A stretch of DNA of 64,000 nucleotides, from the NCBI GenBank assembly GCA_963920705.1, contig OY987226.1, forward strand, positions 14,138,501-14,202,500, in the 5' to 3' direction. The number at the start of each line of letters is the position of its first letter. Position 1 is the first letter of the stretch. A program made the translations under genes and the position numbers. Shown piece by piece: positions 14,005 through 26,044 of this stretch. The DNA is from Odiellus spinosus. Lineage: Eukaryota; Arthropoda; Arachnida; Opiliones; Phalangiidae. Below the pieces are notes generated by a model, which was given only the letters and a program-made list of their open reading frames with translations, had not been told where the DNA came from and did no database searches.

Positions 14005-14827
14005 GCTCATCGTTTAGCTAGGCGCGACGTGGCTGGCGGTCGGAGTTCTTAATTGTTTTAAGTAGCCTATTTGGAAATAATATTAATGTAATTTCAATGA
14101 TGTTTTATCTTTTATTTATTAATGATAGTGTTTAAATACTACAGTAAGTTATTTAAGCATTAGATTTATATCTTCAAATTCTGAACGAAAGATCACAGGG
14201 AGTGCGGCATGCTTGAAGAATGAAGGCAAGTAAATCAAATTTTGATGTCTCTGATATGGCCGCCATTTTCTCATTGGCTGATTTGGCTCGTACTTCGGCT
14301 CCTGTACAATTGATTCTGAAACAAAACCTACCGTTAATTATGGTACATTTTAAAATTATTTCGGAGATTGGTTACGTAATATTTTTGTTACATTTCTAAT
14401 ACATAATTTTTTATTAAAATTTAGGTTATTAAATGAAATATAGACATCGATGAAAAAGTTCATGGTTTTGCCTTCTTCAATTTATGGTAAGAATTACTAT
14501 TACATTAATATGTAATTCTATTTACCGCTTAATTACTTATGGAGTGTAATTCTAGTAACTTGAGAATTAATAAGAATTTATTTGAATTCAATAGGTCTAT
14601 CGTGGCCCGATTGACGAAACGTACATGTACGGCTGAGAAATAAAACCGCTTCCTGTTTCGTGCCCCTTTTTAAAAGGTGCGAATTAAGCAATTCACGGAA
14701 GTTAAATTAAATCTGAAAGTATTCTTTCATGTAAATTATCTTGATTTTCTATTTAGATCGCTTTTAAGGACCGTACCTTTGATAATCTTGACGTGGTGAT
14801 TTTTTGGTCATAGCAGCAAATCGGTAC

Positions 14828-15552
14828 GCTTGTCTCCCATACGACCTAATTCCCATTCAACCGAACCCATTCCCATTCAACCGAAAAACCCGCACTTTGG
14901 CGGATTTTGGATTCGGTCCAATGGGACAGTCCCATTGGACTGAATAAACTGTATTTCTCCGGTTTTGAACAGTAGGTCACAACGTAACCTAACCTAACCC
15001 AACCTCAAAACATAACCCAAACTAACCCAGCCTAACCTGACAAGGCTTAAAATTTTGAACAGTAGGTCACAACGAAACGTAATCCAACCCAACCTAACTT
15101 ATCCCTACCAACCCAAAATGGACTAACACATGGCCGCGAGTAAAACCTAACCTAACCTAACCTAACTTAATCTAACCTAACCTAACCTAACCCAACCTCA
15201 AAACATAACCCAAACTAACCCAGCCTAAACTGACAAGGCTTAAAATTTTGAACAGTAGGTCACAACGAAACGTAACCCAACCCAACCCAACCTAACTTAT
15301 CCCTACCAACCCAAAATGGACTAACACATGGCCGCGAGTAAAAAGCGGAATTAGAAGAGTCTCTGAGTATGTCGTCTTATATTCTTGGGGATGATTTACT
15401 TGTGGTAACATTGATATAATATACATAAAGAAAGTTTTGATTCCATAGGAAGAAATCCCATTCAATCGAAACCCGCCAGTTGGCTATTTTTATATGAACT
15501 TGGCTATATTATCGTTCGGTCGAATGGGAATTCGGTCGTATGGGATATGACC
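14828..15552. mobile_element. 725-bp TIR element with 9-bp TSD and telomere-like core
   Basis: Left end 14828-14866 and right end 15515-15552 are inverted repeats of about 38 bp with a few mismatches, sharing TCCCATACGACC and AATTCCCATTC. The 9-bp sequence AATCGGTAC directly flanks both sides (14819-14827 and 15553-15561). The core holds a tandem duplication with a period of about 193-198 bp (first unit near 14995, second near 15190) rich in CCTAA, CCCAA and CCTAAC. No coding capacity is seen. An 8-9 bp duplication would suit Mutator-like or hAT-like families; superfamily unassigned. Confidence 0.85.
15144..15192 (+). repeat. CCTAA (TTAGG) telomere-like array
   Basis: Around ten near-consecutive CCTAA pentamers with two variants. 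TTAGG is the ancestral arthropod telomere unit. Here it is interstitial and inside the 14828-15552 transposon, so it could also be a chance simple repeat. Confidence 0.6.
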
Positions 15553-15561
15553 AATCGGTAC

Positions 15562-16635
15562 AGGCGGTAAGTCCTATTTATTTTAATGTATCTTTAATTA
15601 AGCTGGGATTTTATGAAATTATAATGTGACGTCGTGACCCCGAGAGGTTACATTTTATAGTGGATACATAATATCAATTAAGCCTACCTAATTCTAAGAG
15701 AAACCATGTATTTTGGGTTTGAAATGCGCAGTATTGACTGTATAAAGTGAACCTTCAATGGCAGCCTCCATCTTGGAGCAAAGATGTTATTATTGGAGCG
15801 GTAGAATGGGCTCCTTATGAGCGATCCCATGGTAGGTTTATATAAATCGCCCATGGCGACACACGGTGACACATGCCGTTCTTTTTGGTTGGTGCTGTCA
15901 CCTTTGAGCCAAATCTTGTACTAAAAAATAGCGTAAGTCAATAAGAAACATCGGGGATTCTGCTCAAGGCCATGTCATCGAGAAATAGAAAATGAGTTAA
16001 TTTTGTACTACGATTGCACTATTACTACTTTGAATATCATTTCCATGATTTATAATAACTGAAATTCTTACATCTACCACTGATTTTTAGTTTACATCCA
16101 TTTGACTTGATTCATTGATTATAATATAACTTATTGAGTATGTTTTAGTTCGTAATTTGTTGAGACTAAAACAGTAGTGTATTTTTGGGCTAGTTCGGTT
16201 ATAATAACTGATGCAACTGGTAAATGAAATGGACAAGGATTTTACTTTGAACATCTTGTGTTATCCATGAAGTGCGGGTTGCAAGCTAGTTATTTGTTTT
16301 GTTATTAACTTAACTGTTACGTTCCGACCAGGGCTGCACATATAACACATTATAGTTATGCATTTCACTACTAAAAAAAGTACACGTGTTACTAAAAAAG
16401 TAGATATGGGGAGGTTTACTAGTCAAGGAAATACCAAATTTTGTAACAGTCCTGTAAAATAGGCAGTGATCATGTGATCCTATTGCGTGTTTTTTTTTTT
16501 TCTGTTTATATTCATTCTGTATTGACCAACCAATGAAATCACGAATCGACTGTGATTCGGTTTATTGCGATTATCATCGCCCTATAATTTCCTCAGACTA
16601 TATTTCTGAGTATAGTCAAATTCAGATTACAAATG
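15562..16635. other. Unassigned intergenic stretch
   Basis: AT-rich sequence without convincing genes or repeat boundaries; I see nothing else in it. Confidence 0.5.
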
Positions 16636-17243
16636 CAGGGCTGCCACAGGTCAGGGAAAAGTAAGGAAATTTAGAAATTAACGATAAAGGTCAGGGAAAA
16701 GTCAGGGAATTTAGAAATTAACGATAAAGGTCAGGGAAAAGTCAGGGAATTTAAAAATTAACGATAAAGGTCAGGGAAAAGTCAGGGAATTTAGAAATTA
16801 ACGATAAAGGTCAGGGAAAAGTCAGGGAATTTAAAAATTAACGAAAAAGGTCAGGGAATAGTCAGAGAATTTTAAGATATTTTAAAAAGTCAGGGAATTT
16901 TAAGATATTTTAAAAAGTCGGGGAATTTTAAGATATTTTAAAAAGTCAGGGAATTTTATGATATTTTAAAAAGGTCAGGGAATTTGAAGATCTTTCAAGA
17001 ACCTAAGAAAATTACAATCATTATCTGCAGAAAATATTTTACGCTGACCGTGCCATTGTATAGATTAGAACAAAAATATGCGTGCAAAAGGTTTGGCGAA
17101 CGCAATTGCAAAATAATATAAAATATAAAAGGTTAAAAATTGGGTAGTATTAGCTGAAACGGTCAGGGAAAATCGTTGGAAAAGGTCAGGGAAAAACCTG
17201 GAAAGTCAGGTAATTTGAATCTGAAAAAGCTGTGGCAACCCTG
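16636..17243. mobile_element. TIR element with internal GTCAGGGAAAAG tandem arrays
   Basis: Ends CAGGGCTGCCACAG and CTGTGGCAACCCTG are inverted, with one mismatch. AAATG (5 bp) flanks both sides (16631-16635 and 17244-17248). Inside are about five 42-bp units (16659-16850) containing GGTCAGGGAAAAGTCAGGG, then about four 28-bp units (16870-16980) containing AAAGTCAGGGAATTTTAAGA. It ends in further copies of GGTCAGGGAAAA. CAGGG ends resemble hAT, but the duplication seen is only 5 bp. Confidence 0.75.
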
Positions 17244-17721
17244 AAATGCTTCTCTGTTTTCCTTCTAGAATAATCTCCTTCCGCTTATACTGACGTAAAT
17301 AGATCATCACACCTTCGTTGTATATCTTATATTTTATATTTACTCGTAAAGGTTGTTATTGATTAGGTTAGGTTACATCTACCATAGATATTAGTAATGC
17401 CCGCTTTAATATTAATAATAAAGTTAGGGGGATGGGGGAGGGGCGTTCTATGATAAACTACCTCGTGTATTATTAACGCGTGGTTTATTCTGATCGTTTA
17501 TTTTGAGTTTATTGGGGTGACAAGGCTTGGCGCGCTATATTAGTAGACATTAATAAAAAAATAATCTTATATGAAACTCTTATAAAGGGACTTTCACACG
17601 AACCAGTATTTCTCTCGAATTAATTCGTCCAACTATTAGCTCCGTTCACATGCAAATCGAAAACTCTCAATTCCACTTCCAATATTTACAAACAGCTAAT
17701 CTAGGATTAATAATAATGGAC

Positions 17722-18530
17722 ACTTGCAGGGTAATCAGTACATGAGTCATTAAACAACGAGTTTAATTGAACAGGGCTATGATCCGTTACCCCTTAGATA
17801 AACATAGTTCTTGCCAACACTGCAAATGAAACCCATACCTCATGAAAGCCCACTTCCATGATATATCGCTGGAACTCACATGATAATCAGTACATGAGTC
17901 ATTAAACAACGAGTTTAATTGAACAGGGCTATGATCCGTTACCCCTTAGATTAAATATGGTTCTTGCCAACTCTGCAAATGATACCGATACATCATGGAA
18001 GCCCCACTTCCATGATATATCGCTGGAACTTGCAGAATAATCAGTACATGAGTCATTAAACAACAAAGTTAATTAAACATAGCTATGATCCGTTATCCCC
18101 TTAGATTAAAGATGGTTCTTGCCAACACTGCAAATGATACCGATACATCATGGAAGCCCCACTTCCATGATATATCGCTGGAACTTGCAGGATAATCAGA
18201 TCAGTCGTTAAACAACTTAGTTAAATGATTTGTTACCTTTTTTTTTTTTTTTTTCTGATATCTTCCTTTAGTGATAACGAGATCGTGTAAGACCCCACTT
18301 CCATATCGCATCGCTGAAATTTCCAGGTTAATGAGTACATAAGTCATTCATCCTAGTTATTTGAACAGAGCTATGATTTGTGACCCCTTAAAGTGTTCTG
18401 AGATCTTCATGTAAATAATACCGATACAGCATGAAGCCCCACTTCCATGATATATCTCTGGAATTTCTAGGATTATCAGTATTGGAGTCATTAAACAATT
18501 CCTTCTGAAATCTTCCTGTAAATAACCAAC
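17722..18530 (+). repeat. 150-bp satellite array
   Basis: Five to six tandem units with starts near 17732, 17884, 18038, 18193, 18329 and 18473 (period 136-155). The first three are highly similar (TACATGAGTCATTAAACAAC, CCACTTCCATGATATATCGC). The last two are diverged and shortened, as expected at the edge of an array. Confidence 0.88.
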
Positions 18531-18874
18531 TGTTTCTAAATATTTAAAAACCAGTTGATTTTAACCATCGGCTTATTTCTCACACCCTATTGAGTATTAT
18601 AGTGTCCATTATTGTGTTAACACCTAATTTGACTAATTTTTATTCCCACGGATGAGGGACCAACTCAATTGTTAGAGGTAAAATTTCGTTAGTGTGAAAG
18701 GCACTTGAGTTATGAGATGTTGCATTTCTAGCTCCTACGCGCGTAATTTAATTTAATATATATACAACGACGTTACGTGATTCGTCATTTCAACGTCCAT
18801 TTATCAACACGAAATTGTATTCCTAACCCACTAATTCATTTTCCGTGTCTTAATCAAGCCAAAAAGCTGTTTTC

Positions 18875-18908
<34 letters not shown>

Positions 18909-19228
18909 CGTCCCGACTTTGTGTAAAAATATGGTTAAGATTTTTTTTTTTCTTAATATGACCAAGTGTATATGAAAACCCTTCCTGAGAGAGTATAGAA
19001 CTCGGCCACTCAATGCAGGCAGGTGAAAATTTACCTTTTTAGGCTAATATCTATACACTTCCCATAGGGTGTAAACAGAAACTAGTGATAGAATAACCCT
19101 ATAACTTGGTATTGGCCAGGCAACCCACAATGCCATATTCTCCTCCTCAGAGAGACAAAATTCCATTTCTCACGATTTTTCCCACACCCTCTCGCCACTA
19201 GCATTTTTAGCTACAGTTTGGTACTCTA
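18531..19228. other. Unassigned stretch with poly-T tract
   Basis: Non-coding by eye; a long poly-T run at about 18879-18909. Nothing else recognised. Confidence 0.5.
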
Positions 19229-19497
19229 AAGCCGAGTTCATACTAGGCCTTGGAATCGATTTAAACCGTTTAAAACGCTTCGCTAGAGTCTTGTGAACCG
19301 GAAACCGTCTTTTCTCGAATCAATTTGATTCGATTTCTAGAAACTGCTTCGGGACAGTTTCATACCGATTCGGTTTCAACAACCGATTTGTAAAGATAAT
19401 GTTGAACGCATGACGCTTAAAACGATTACTGACGATTTGAATATCGATTTGATTTTACCTTTTAAAATAGATTAAGAAATGCTAGTGTGACCGCAGC
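19229..19497. mobile_element. TA-flanked MITE, ACACTAG family, copy 1
   Basis: Left end AAGCCGAGTTCATACTAG and right end CTAGTGTGACCGCAGC are imperfect inverted repeats, with TA on both sides. The interior is rich in AATCGATTT motifs in both orientations. Related copies lie at 51292-51552 (opposite orientation), 35629-35828 (eroded) and a fragment near 24753. Confidence 0.65.
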
Positions 19498-19499
19498 TA

Positions 19500-20594
19500 T
19501 GGAGTGTCTCGTATATTCAATGAAATTATCAATTTAATTTGAAACTTAAAAGTAGCCAATCAACCCTGTGGGTGATGTGACTTTGCATTTTAGTCACGAC
19601 ATCGGAAACAACGCTAAAAGCCGCGCGACTAAAAGTAAAATCAACGTCACAAGTATTCAGAATTATTTTCAGTTCTTGAAATTTAAATTCACGTGTTTGG
19701 CGCGAGTTCAATTGGACAAGGCCTGAAATGAGACAAGTTGCATGGCTACTTTAAAGTTTCAAATTAAATTAATAATTTTAGTGACCCTTTGTTTGCTCAA
19801 AGAAAGGCTATTGACTGAAAATGAGTCACTGTCTCTACTTTGTAAGTTTCGAATTTCTTTCGCGTGTCATTACCACTTTACTCGCATTTCTTCCATTTGT
19901 TTTCGTAGCGGACCTATTCTGATTCTTGTTACAAAGTCGGTTTCGGTTTGCTTGAGCTTTTAGTAAGACTGTTGGTAGAAAGAGAGGGGTTAGTGAAACT
20001 TTGGTGTATAAAAATGGTCATTGTTTGAACTCTTTGCCGTTAGTTTCATTAATCAGCGAGTGCTACTAGAGGTTGGGAATTCGGCCAACCTCCTTTTTAG
20101 TGCTAAATTATTTTTTGTTTTTGGTGGGCAGCGCCGAATGAAGTTGAAGTTGGTCTCTCTCATAATCACTCTAAGCGGGGGGGACTGGGAGGATGAGGGT
20201 TTAAGGCCAAAAAGAGATTAATGATGACGTAACGACCCGCAACAAGCGAAAGGAGAGATTCCATTCCTCGTATTTTCAATCTATCAACTCAGAGCCGCGT
20301 TGATATATTTAATTGCAATCTTAATCTTGGAAAGGATTGAGTTTCAAATGAGAATTAAGTTTGATTCATAGGCATGCGCGTGGTGCGTTTCTAAGTCGGG
20401 CTGAACTTATTTTTGCGCCACTTGTAACTACACCCCGTAATATTCCCGACTTTAGCGTTCATCTTGACAATTTTTTTTTCAGCCCGTCCAACTTTATATA
20501 TTGTCATAAAATCAATCTTTGCGGTTGAAAAAAAGTTACTAATGGTTTGGGGGTAAAACCATATCTAAATTAAAATTTAGGTTATATTCCCTTT
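19500..20594. other. Unassigned intergenic stretch
   Basis: Short open frames occur at 19742-19963 and 20021-20221 but lack recognisable domains or splice context. I see nothing convincing. Confidence 0.4.
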
Positions 20595-20925
20595 AAAGGG
20601 AGAATGTAACCTAACAACAAGTAATTTGTTATCGATTCTTTATCGTTTAAATAGGACTAGTCCACCAGCAAAACAATTTTAAACAAATTTTAAACTAGAA
20701 ATAAATTTTAAACTTACTCGTAAAATAGGTTTAGATCCTGTATTCCCCATTTAAGGGCCATCGACCAATGTCTTTGGCAGCTAGTCCTTATACGGGGAGT
20801 TTATAATCTCCTTGAATCCAGCTAAGCCTATTTTGAATTTTTGATGGTAAGTTTTAAATTTGTTTGTCAAATTTTTTACTTTTAGACTAGGCCTAAACGA
20901 TAAGGAATCGTTGCATTCTCCCTTT
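20595..20925. mobile_element. Foldback MITE, GGGAGAATGCAACC family, copy 2
   Basis: Begins AAAGGGAGAATGTAACC and ends GTTGCATTCTCCCTTT. The right arm has lost the stretch between CGATAAGGAATCG and TTGCATTC. The centre is shorter than in copy 1. Confidence 0.85.
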
Positions 20926-20976
20926 AAAGGCACAGTCCTTTATTAGCCCATATGATCGTTGGTATTGGATATATAG

Positions 20977-21313
20977 CAGAAGCCGATGAAACCCTCCTTT
21001 GAAGTATATTACTCCCGGGTCTTGTCTACCCCTCTCTGTATGGGTTATTCTCAAAAGGCGCGATTCGTACGCCTCCTAACGGTAGATGTTTTCGGAGCGG
21101 GAGCTCGTCGAGCGAATATCTCTAGCAGCCTTGGAGTTCGTCCAAAAAACGTCGTCGTTTGTGGAGAGAGAGAATTTCCAATTTTCCGTAGACAGGGGGG
21201 ATGAAGTAGGACCCCTTCTAACTCGTAAAATTGGGTATTTTACCCATACAGAGAGGAGCGCTATATGGAACATAGGAGTAGTAGACTTCAAAGGAGGGTT
21301 TCATCGGCTTCTG
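20977..21313 (+). mobile_element. hAT-like MITE, CAGAAGCC family, full copy
   Basis: Inverted ends CAGAAGCCGATGAAACCCTC and its complement, 337 bp apart outer to outer. They are flanked by an exact ATATATAG duplication (20969-20976 and 21314-21321). CAG...CTG ends with an 8-bp duplication fit hAT. No transposase inside. The frames at 20986-21204 and 21086-21418 are by-products of this element. Confidence 0.9.
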
Positions 21314-21321
21314 ATATATAG

Positions 21322-22968
21322 TTTGTTTGGCAGTATTTTCAATTTTTCTTCTCTCTCTCTTTCATATACTCTTCGATGTGGTATTAGTTTGACGTATACT
21401 GTCCTTGCGTTTCATTAATTTTTAATCCTAGGGGAAGTATGAGTCGTTTGACGAGTGCCTAAGGGGCTAATTGTCAAAAACCTCAACCCACTGTACCAAT
21501 TTTTCTTTCTATTTAAATTTTACGAAGTCGCGGGGAGCGAAGCGAAAGATATTCGATTGTTTTTCAATATGGGGTTTGACCAGGGCTTGAACTTGGAGCC
21601 TTACTGAATTTAATTCGATACATAGTGAATGGACCCTAGTTTACCACTCTAGTCTAATCTAACGATGAAAAACCCGATCGACGTCCCGAAAGACTTTCGA
21701 AACTTTCTAATTAAAACGTTGGCGAACACCCGTAACTCCTTATAGGAAAAGTAACTTTTATAAAACGATTTAATTAACGATATTTCTCGAAAAGAAAGTA
21801 CTTAGCGCGTTCCGGCGGGATTGAATCGAAGAGTTTTCGAGTTGGGAACCAAAAAATGTATCGAAATTATTTAATTTCGGAGACCTATATGAATATATAT
21901 ATATATATATATATATTAGTTTACTAGATTAGCAGCATTTTCATTGAATTTCCCCATTACCGCTGTTGGCGGAAAGCTCTAATTTAATAAATAGGTAAAT
22001 TTTGTTCGGTATTAGGTATGTGGTAATGTAAATGTTGGAGACATCATTTTCCAATTCGTGCGATTTAAAATCGCAAATATTCAGTACTCCCAATTGCAAT
22101 TAAGTAGTTCTTTTCCAATTCGTGGCATTACTATTTCTCCCCAGTTCACTTTCATCGTCTCGTTACTTTATTTAATAATATTTTTGTAAGTTGATCACCA
22201 CATTGTTAATCACTTTCATTACCATTCAAAATAGTCGTATATCTATAATTCCAATTTTGAGTTTTTCAAAGAGAGGGGGACGCTTTTCCACGTTTTAACC
22301 AAGAAGAAAGTTCCGCGAGATATTTTTCATTTGTAGAAACAGTAAAGGTGCTGGAAAGCTCTCGTATAAGGCGTTCTTTAGTCTGAGGTCGAAAGCTTTC
22401 TCGAGCAGTAATAGTTTTTAACAATAAAAACTTTACTCCATCCGTTTTTTTCCTTAGATAAAATTTTCCAAATATTAGGCTAGTTTTTAATGAAAACAGT
22501 TCACAAATAAATCGGGGAAATATCAGGGAAACTCCTTAAAATTTGACATAAATTAGAGAGATTTATGAAAGTACTGAAGATGTAAAGTCAATATTAGGAA
22601 GCTTCCGAAATAAATTATCAGTATGCGCTTTATTACTGAATTTCTTTGGAAAATTAACAAATAATAGTCAGGGGAAAACCTGGAAAAGGTCATGGAATTT
22701 CGTGACACCAAAATTATCTAGAGTTTGTAAAAACTAAGTTAAAAGTAAATTTGCTATAGACACTCTTGAAATAGGAGACTCGCTGGTATCTTGGTTTTAG
22801 CTAAGGGGGCCAATTAGCGAGAAACCATACATTCTAATGAGCGCGTGCACTTTAATTAAAGCCATCTGGCGTCATATGGGGAGGGGGAACTATTTTTGGA
22901 ACAATCCCTTATCCCCTATTCTTCTCATTAAAAACAGAACGAAGATCTAGACTCTGTTTCGTTTTTTT
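21322..22968. other. Unassigned intergenic stretch
   Basis: AT-rich; contains an (AT)n microsatellite near 21892-21916 and a decayed GGAAAA/GGTCA-type array at about 22500-22700. No gene recognised. Confidence 0.5.
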
Positions 22969-23297
22969 AAAGTGAGAATGCAACCTAACAAGTGATTTCT
23001 TTTATCGATTCCTTATGCCTAACAATATTAAACTAGGAATAAATTTAACACTTATCCGGAAAATATACTTATCTGGATTCATGGAGATATCCTGAACTCC
23101 ACATACGAGGACTAGCGACCAATGACATTGATCGATGCAGGATCTCCATGAATATAGCTAAGAATATTTTCCGGGTAAGTTTTAATATTATTTCTAGTTT
23201 TATATATGTTTGTAAAAATTTTTACTGTTGGATTAGACCTATTTAAACGACAATGAATCGATAAAAAAATCACTTGTTAGGTTGCATTCTCCCGTTA
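22969..23297. mobile_element. Foldback MITE, GGGAGAATGCAACC family, copy 3
   Basis: Begins AAAGTGAGAATGCAACCTAAC and ends AGGTTGCATTCTCCCGTT. Compared with copy 1 the left arm has lost the segment between CCTTATG and the TTAAACTAG motif. Confidence 0.85.
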
Positions 23298-23506
23298 AGG
23301 AGCTAAAATTCACATAGAAAAATCGGTCCTTACATGGGAATAATCGTTCTTAATCGTGTAAGAGTGTTAAAATGTGCACAGTTGAACATTAAATCTCATC
23401 AAAGGGTTATTTAAAGTGTGGCCGTTGACCATTTCCTTCGAAGGCATTAGCACAAATAGAAAGGCGGGAGTTTTTTTAAGTACTTTCAAGAAAAAGACTC
23501 CGCGAA

Positions 23507-23615
23507 ATCGACCGTATCACGTGAGATAACCCTTGTGAATCAACTGTATGCTCTATAATAGCCACACGACTATAGTGATGACGTATAAACTATTGCTAGT
23601 GTTTAAATGACGATT
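23507..23615. repeat. Dispersed repeat, ATAGCCAC family, copy 1
   Basis: Contains CGACCGTATCACGTGA, GAATCAACTGTATG, CTCTATAATAGCCAC and TAGTGATGACGTA, all repeated in the same order at 36959-37060. No ends resolved. Confidence 0.7.
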
Positions 23616-24272
23616 TTTTGTCAGTTTTATCAGTGTGCTGTAAATGAAGTTAGTCTTGTTATTCAAATTTAAATCGCTACTCGACTTCATTATACCTTTA
23701 AGATAGCGTATATTTCTGTTCAAAGTATTTTGTCAAAATGGATAAAAGTTGCGGCGGATTGATATTCAATGTTAAACCTGATATTGTAGAAGTAGTATTT
23801 GTCCATTTAACTTCATTATACGCGTATCTCTTCTAGGAGAAAATAATTCGACTTTTATGAAGCTGATTAAGGCCAAGCTCGTTAATTAATATCTTGAATT
23901 AAAAACTCTCAGACGGAAATCCTATTAGGAAACATTTAATAAGATTTAAAACGGTTCACAGCTATATTAAAATTCGCAGTTTAAACTCGCGGAGAAAGGA
24001 TACATAGGGAAAGCCAGACTTGTGAAAATATAGTGATTTGAAACAGGCACAATTTCTCTAGCCACTTTAATTTTTAACACACTCGCCCCTGACGAAATAA
24101 TAACTTTAAGCGGAAGATTTAAATAATGACTCTAAAAAATATAATAAAATAATTTTATTCTCAAAAGATAGAGCGGGAAAAATCATACAGAAATATGTTT
24201 TTGGAGAAAATTATATCTATCCAGGGTGACAGGCAGAATAAATCTTAAGCCTTTAAAATTATTTTCTAGCCT

Positions 24273-24698
24273 TAAAGGGAGAATGCAACCTAACAGCAAG
24301 TGATTTTTTTTATTCCTTTGTGTTTAAATAGACCTAATCCACTAGTGAAAAAATTTTCGAACAAATATTAAACTAGAAACAAATTTAAAACTTACCCGGA
24401 AAATAGGCTTAGCGGGATTCATGAAGATCCTGATTTCGTCGCGTATAAAGTCTATCGAATGCGATTGTAAGTCTCGTAGAGATCTCACGTGAACGACGGG
24501 CCTTTGCTCATTGGTCGTTTTCCACGGAGGCAATTCAGGATCTCCATGAATCTCGCTAAGCCTATTTTCGGGTAAGTTCTAAATTATTTCTTAGTTTAAT
24601 ATTTGTTTTGTTAACTTTTTATTGGTGGATTAGGCCTAATTAAACGATAAGGAATCGATAAAAAAAATCACTTGTTATTAGGTTGCATTCTCCCTTTA
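24273..24698. mobile_element. Foldback MITE, GGGAGAATGCAACC family, copy 4
   Basis: Both arms complete, beginning TTAAAGGGAGAATGCAACC and ending GGTTGCATTCTCCCTTTAA. The centre (about 24430-24530) is unrelated in sequence to that of copy 1, while the arms are conserved. An open frame at 24342-24533 is a by-product. Confidence 0.88.
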
Positions 24699-25590
24699 AA
24701 ATGCCAAAACAAACATTCGAAATCGAATTTTAAATGGACCCCATAAAGACACGTTCAAACTAGGCCTTGGAGTCGTACGTTTTAAACAGTTTCAAATCTT
24801 TTCGCTGGAGTTACTTAAAACAAAAAGCCTAAATGGTCTGTAAAAAAGTCTACAAATTTGAAACGAATTCAAAAAGGATAGGAAGTTTAAGAATTTTAAA
24901 ACTAAATGATCAGTGAAAAGTGTGGAGAGTTTAAAAATATGTTTAAAATGTCAAGGAAAAGGTGGTTATTTGGGAAAGTAAGTTAGTCTTACAGAATGGT
25001 TATACAGTATATATGCCTTTTGTCAAAATCCGTTGCATCCGGCCAATTACGGGACTTTAAATATACAGAATCATAAGATTTCGAGTCATTATAGCGATTA
25101 GCGAGCTGTAAACTAGGTAGATATCGAAAGTATACTCTAGCGTGATAGTATATTTCTATAATCTATATCCACTCCTTAATAGGATTTAACGGGGGACACA
25201 GTTCGTATATACAGTTGGGGTTCAAGATTGGCTTATTCCCCGCGATAAGATCGAGGTGAATCCCCCTTAGATTAAATTGGTAACTCAGAAAGCGTTGGTA
25301 CTATAGCACGCGTACCAACTATAAGACAGGGGAATGTTCCCTACATACCCTCCATCCCCATTCACAATACCCCCAGAGAGAGGAGGACACAAAGGAGGGG
25401 GGTTGAGAAAGCGTGACGGAAAATGTCGTCTTCGTCTATTCAATTACAAACAATAAAACGAGACATTGCTTGTTACTGGTTTCTATTATTCTACGAAGTT
25501 ATTTAATCAAATAATAATTTAATGATATATGTGCGTAAAAACTAGATTTAAATCCAGTTTTAATTCGGATTAAATTTATCTTTTCGAATA

Positions 25591-26042
25591 GAGATCGGGG
25601 TTTGGACAAGATAATCCACAACTATCAGTTAATCAGTTAATCATAAGAAAATAATCGGAAAATTATTCGCGATTACATTGGATTTATCATAGACTTTCCT
25701 CGAAAAATTTTAAGTTATGAATAATAGTCCTGGTCGATTTGCCGGAAATGGGCCCTTGTCCCATAGCCGGGCCGCCATCTTTTTGTAGTAACAGGCTGCC
25801 AGACTATTTCTAATTTTATTTCCCACAAACCAAATTCAAGATGTTAGTCCAACGCTTCCTATATGATAAAGTATAGGAGGCGTTGGCTAGTCTGTAGCTA
25901 TTTTCACACTACAAAAAGATGGCGGACGATCACGTGACAAAAAGTTTTCCCCGCCAAAATTTTCGCGAGGTTCTCTAGACTTCCGGTTTTGGAAATCGAC
26001 CAGGACTATAATCAGAAATTTTCTTGTCCAAACCCCGATCTC
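25591..26042. mobile_element. TA-flanked mariner-like MITE, carrying a nested insertion
   Basis: Outer ends GAGATCGGGGTTTGGACAAG and CTTGTCCAAACCCCGATCTC are perfect inverted repeats with TA on both sides (25589-25590 and 26043-26044). A TA duplication fits Tc1/mariner-type elements. The empty paralog at 55146-55302 is 157 bp, so this copy is enlarged by a second element at 25726-26007. Confidence 0.9.
25726..26007. mobile_element. Nested 282-bp TIR element with ATAAT duplication
   Basis: Ends AGTCCTGGTCGATTT and AAATCGACCAGGACT are inverted. ATAAT is duplicated on both sides (25721-25725 and 26008-26012). The interior has a secondary inverted repeat around CGCCATCTTTTTGTAG and CTACAAAAAGATGGCG. 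Insertion into the older TA-flanked element is shown by comparison with 55146-55302. Confidence 0.88.
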
Positions 26043-26044
26043 TA

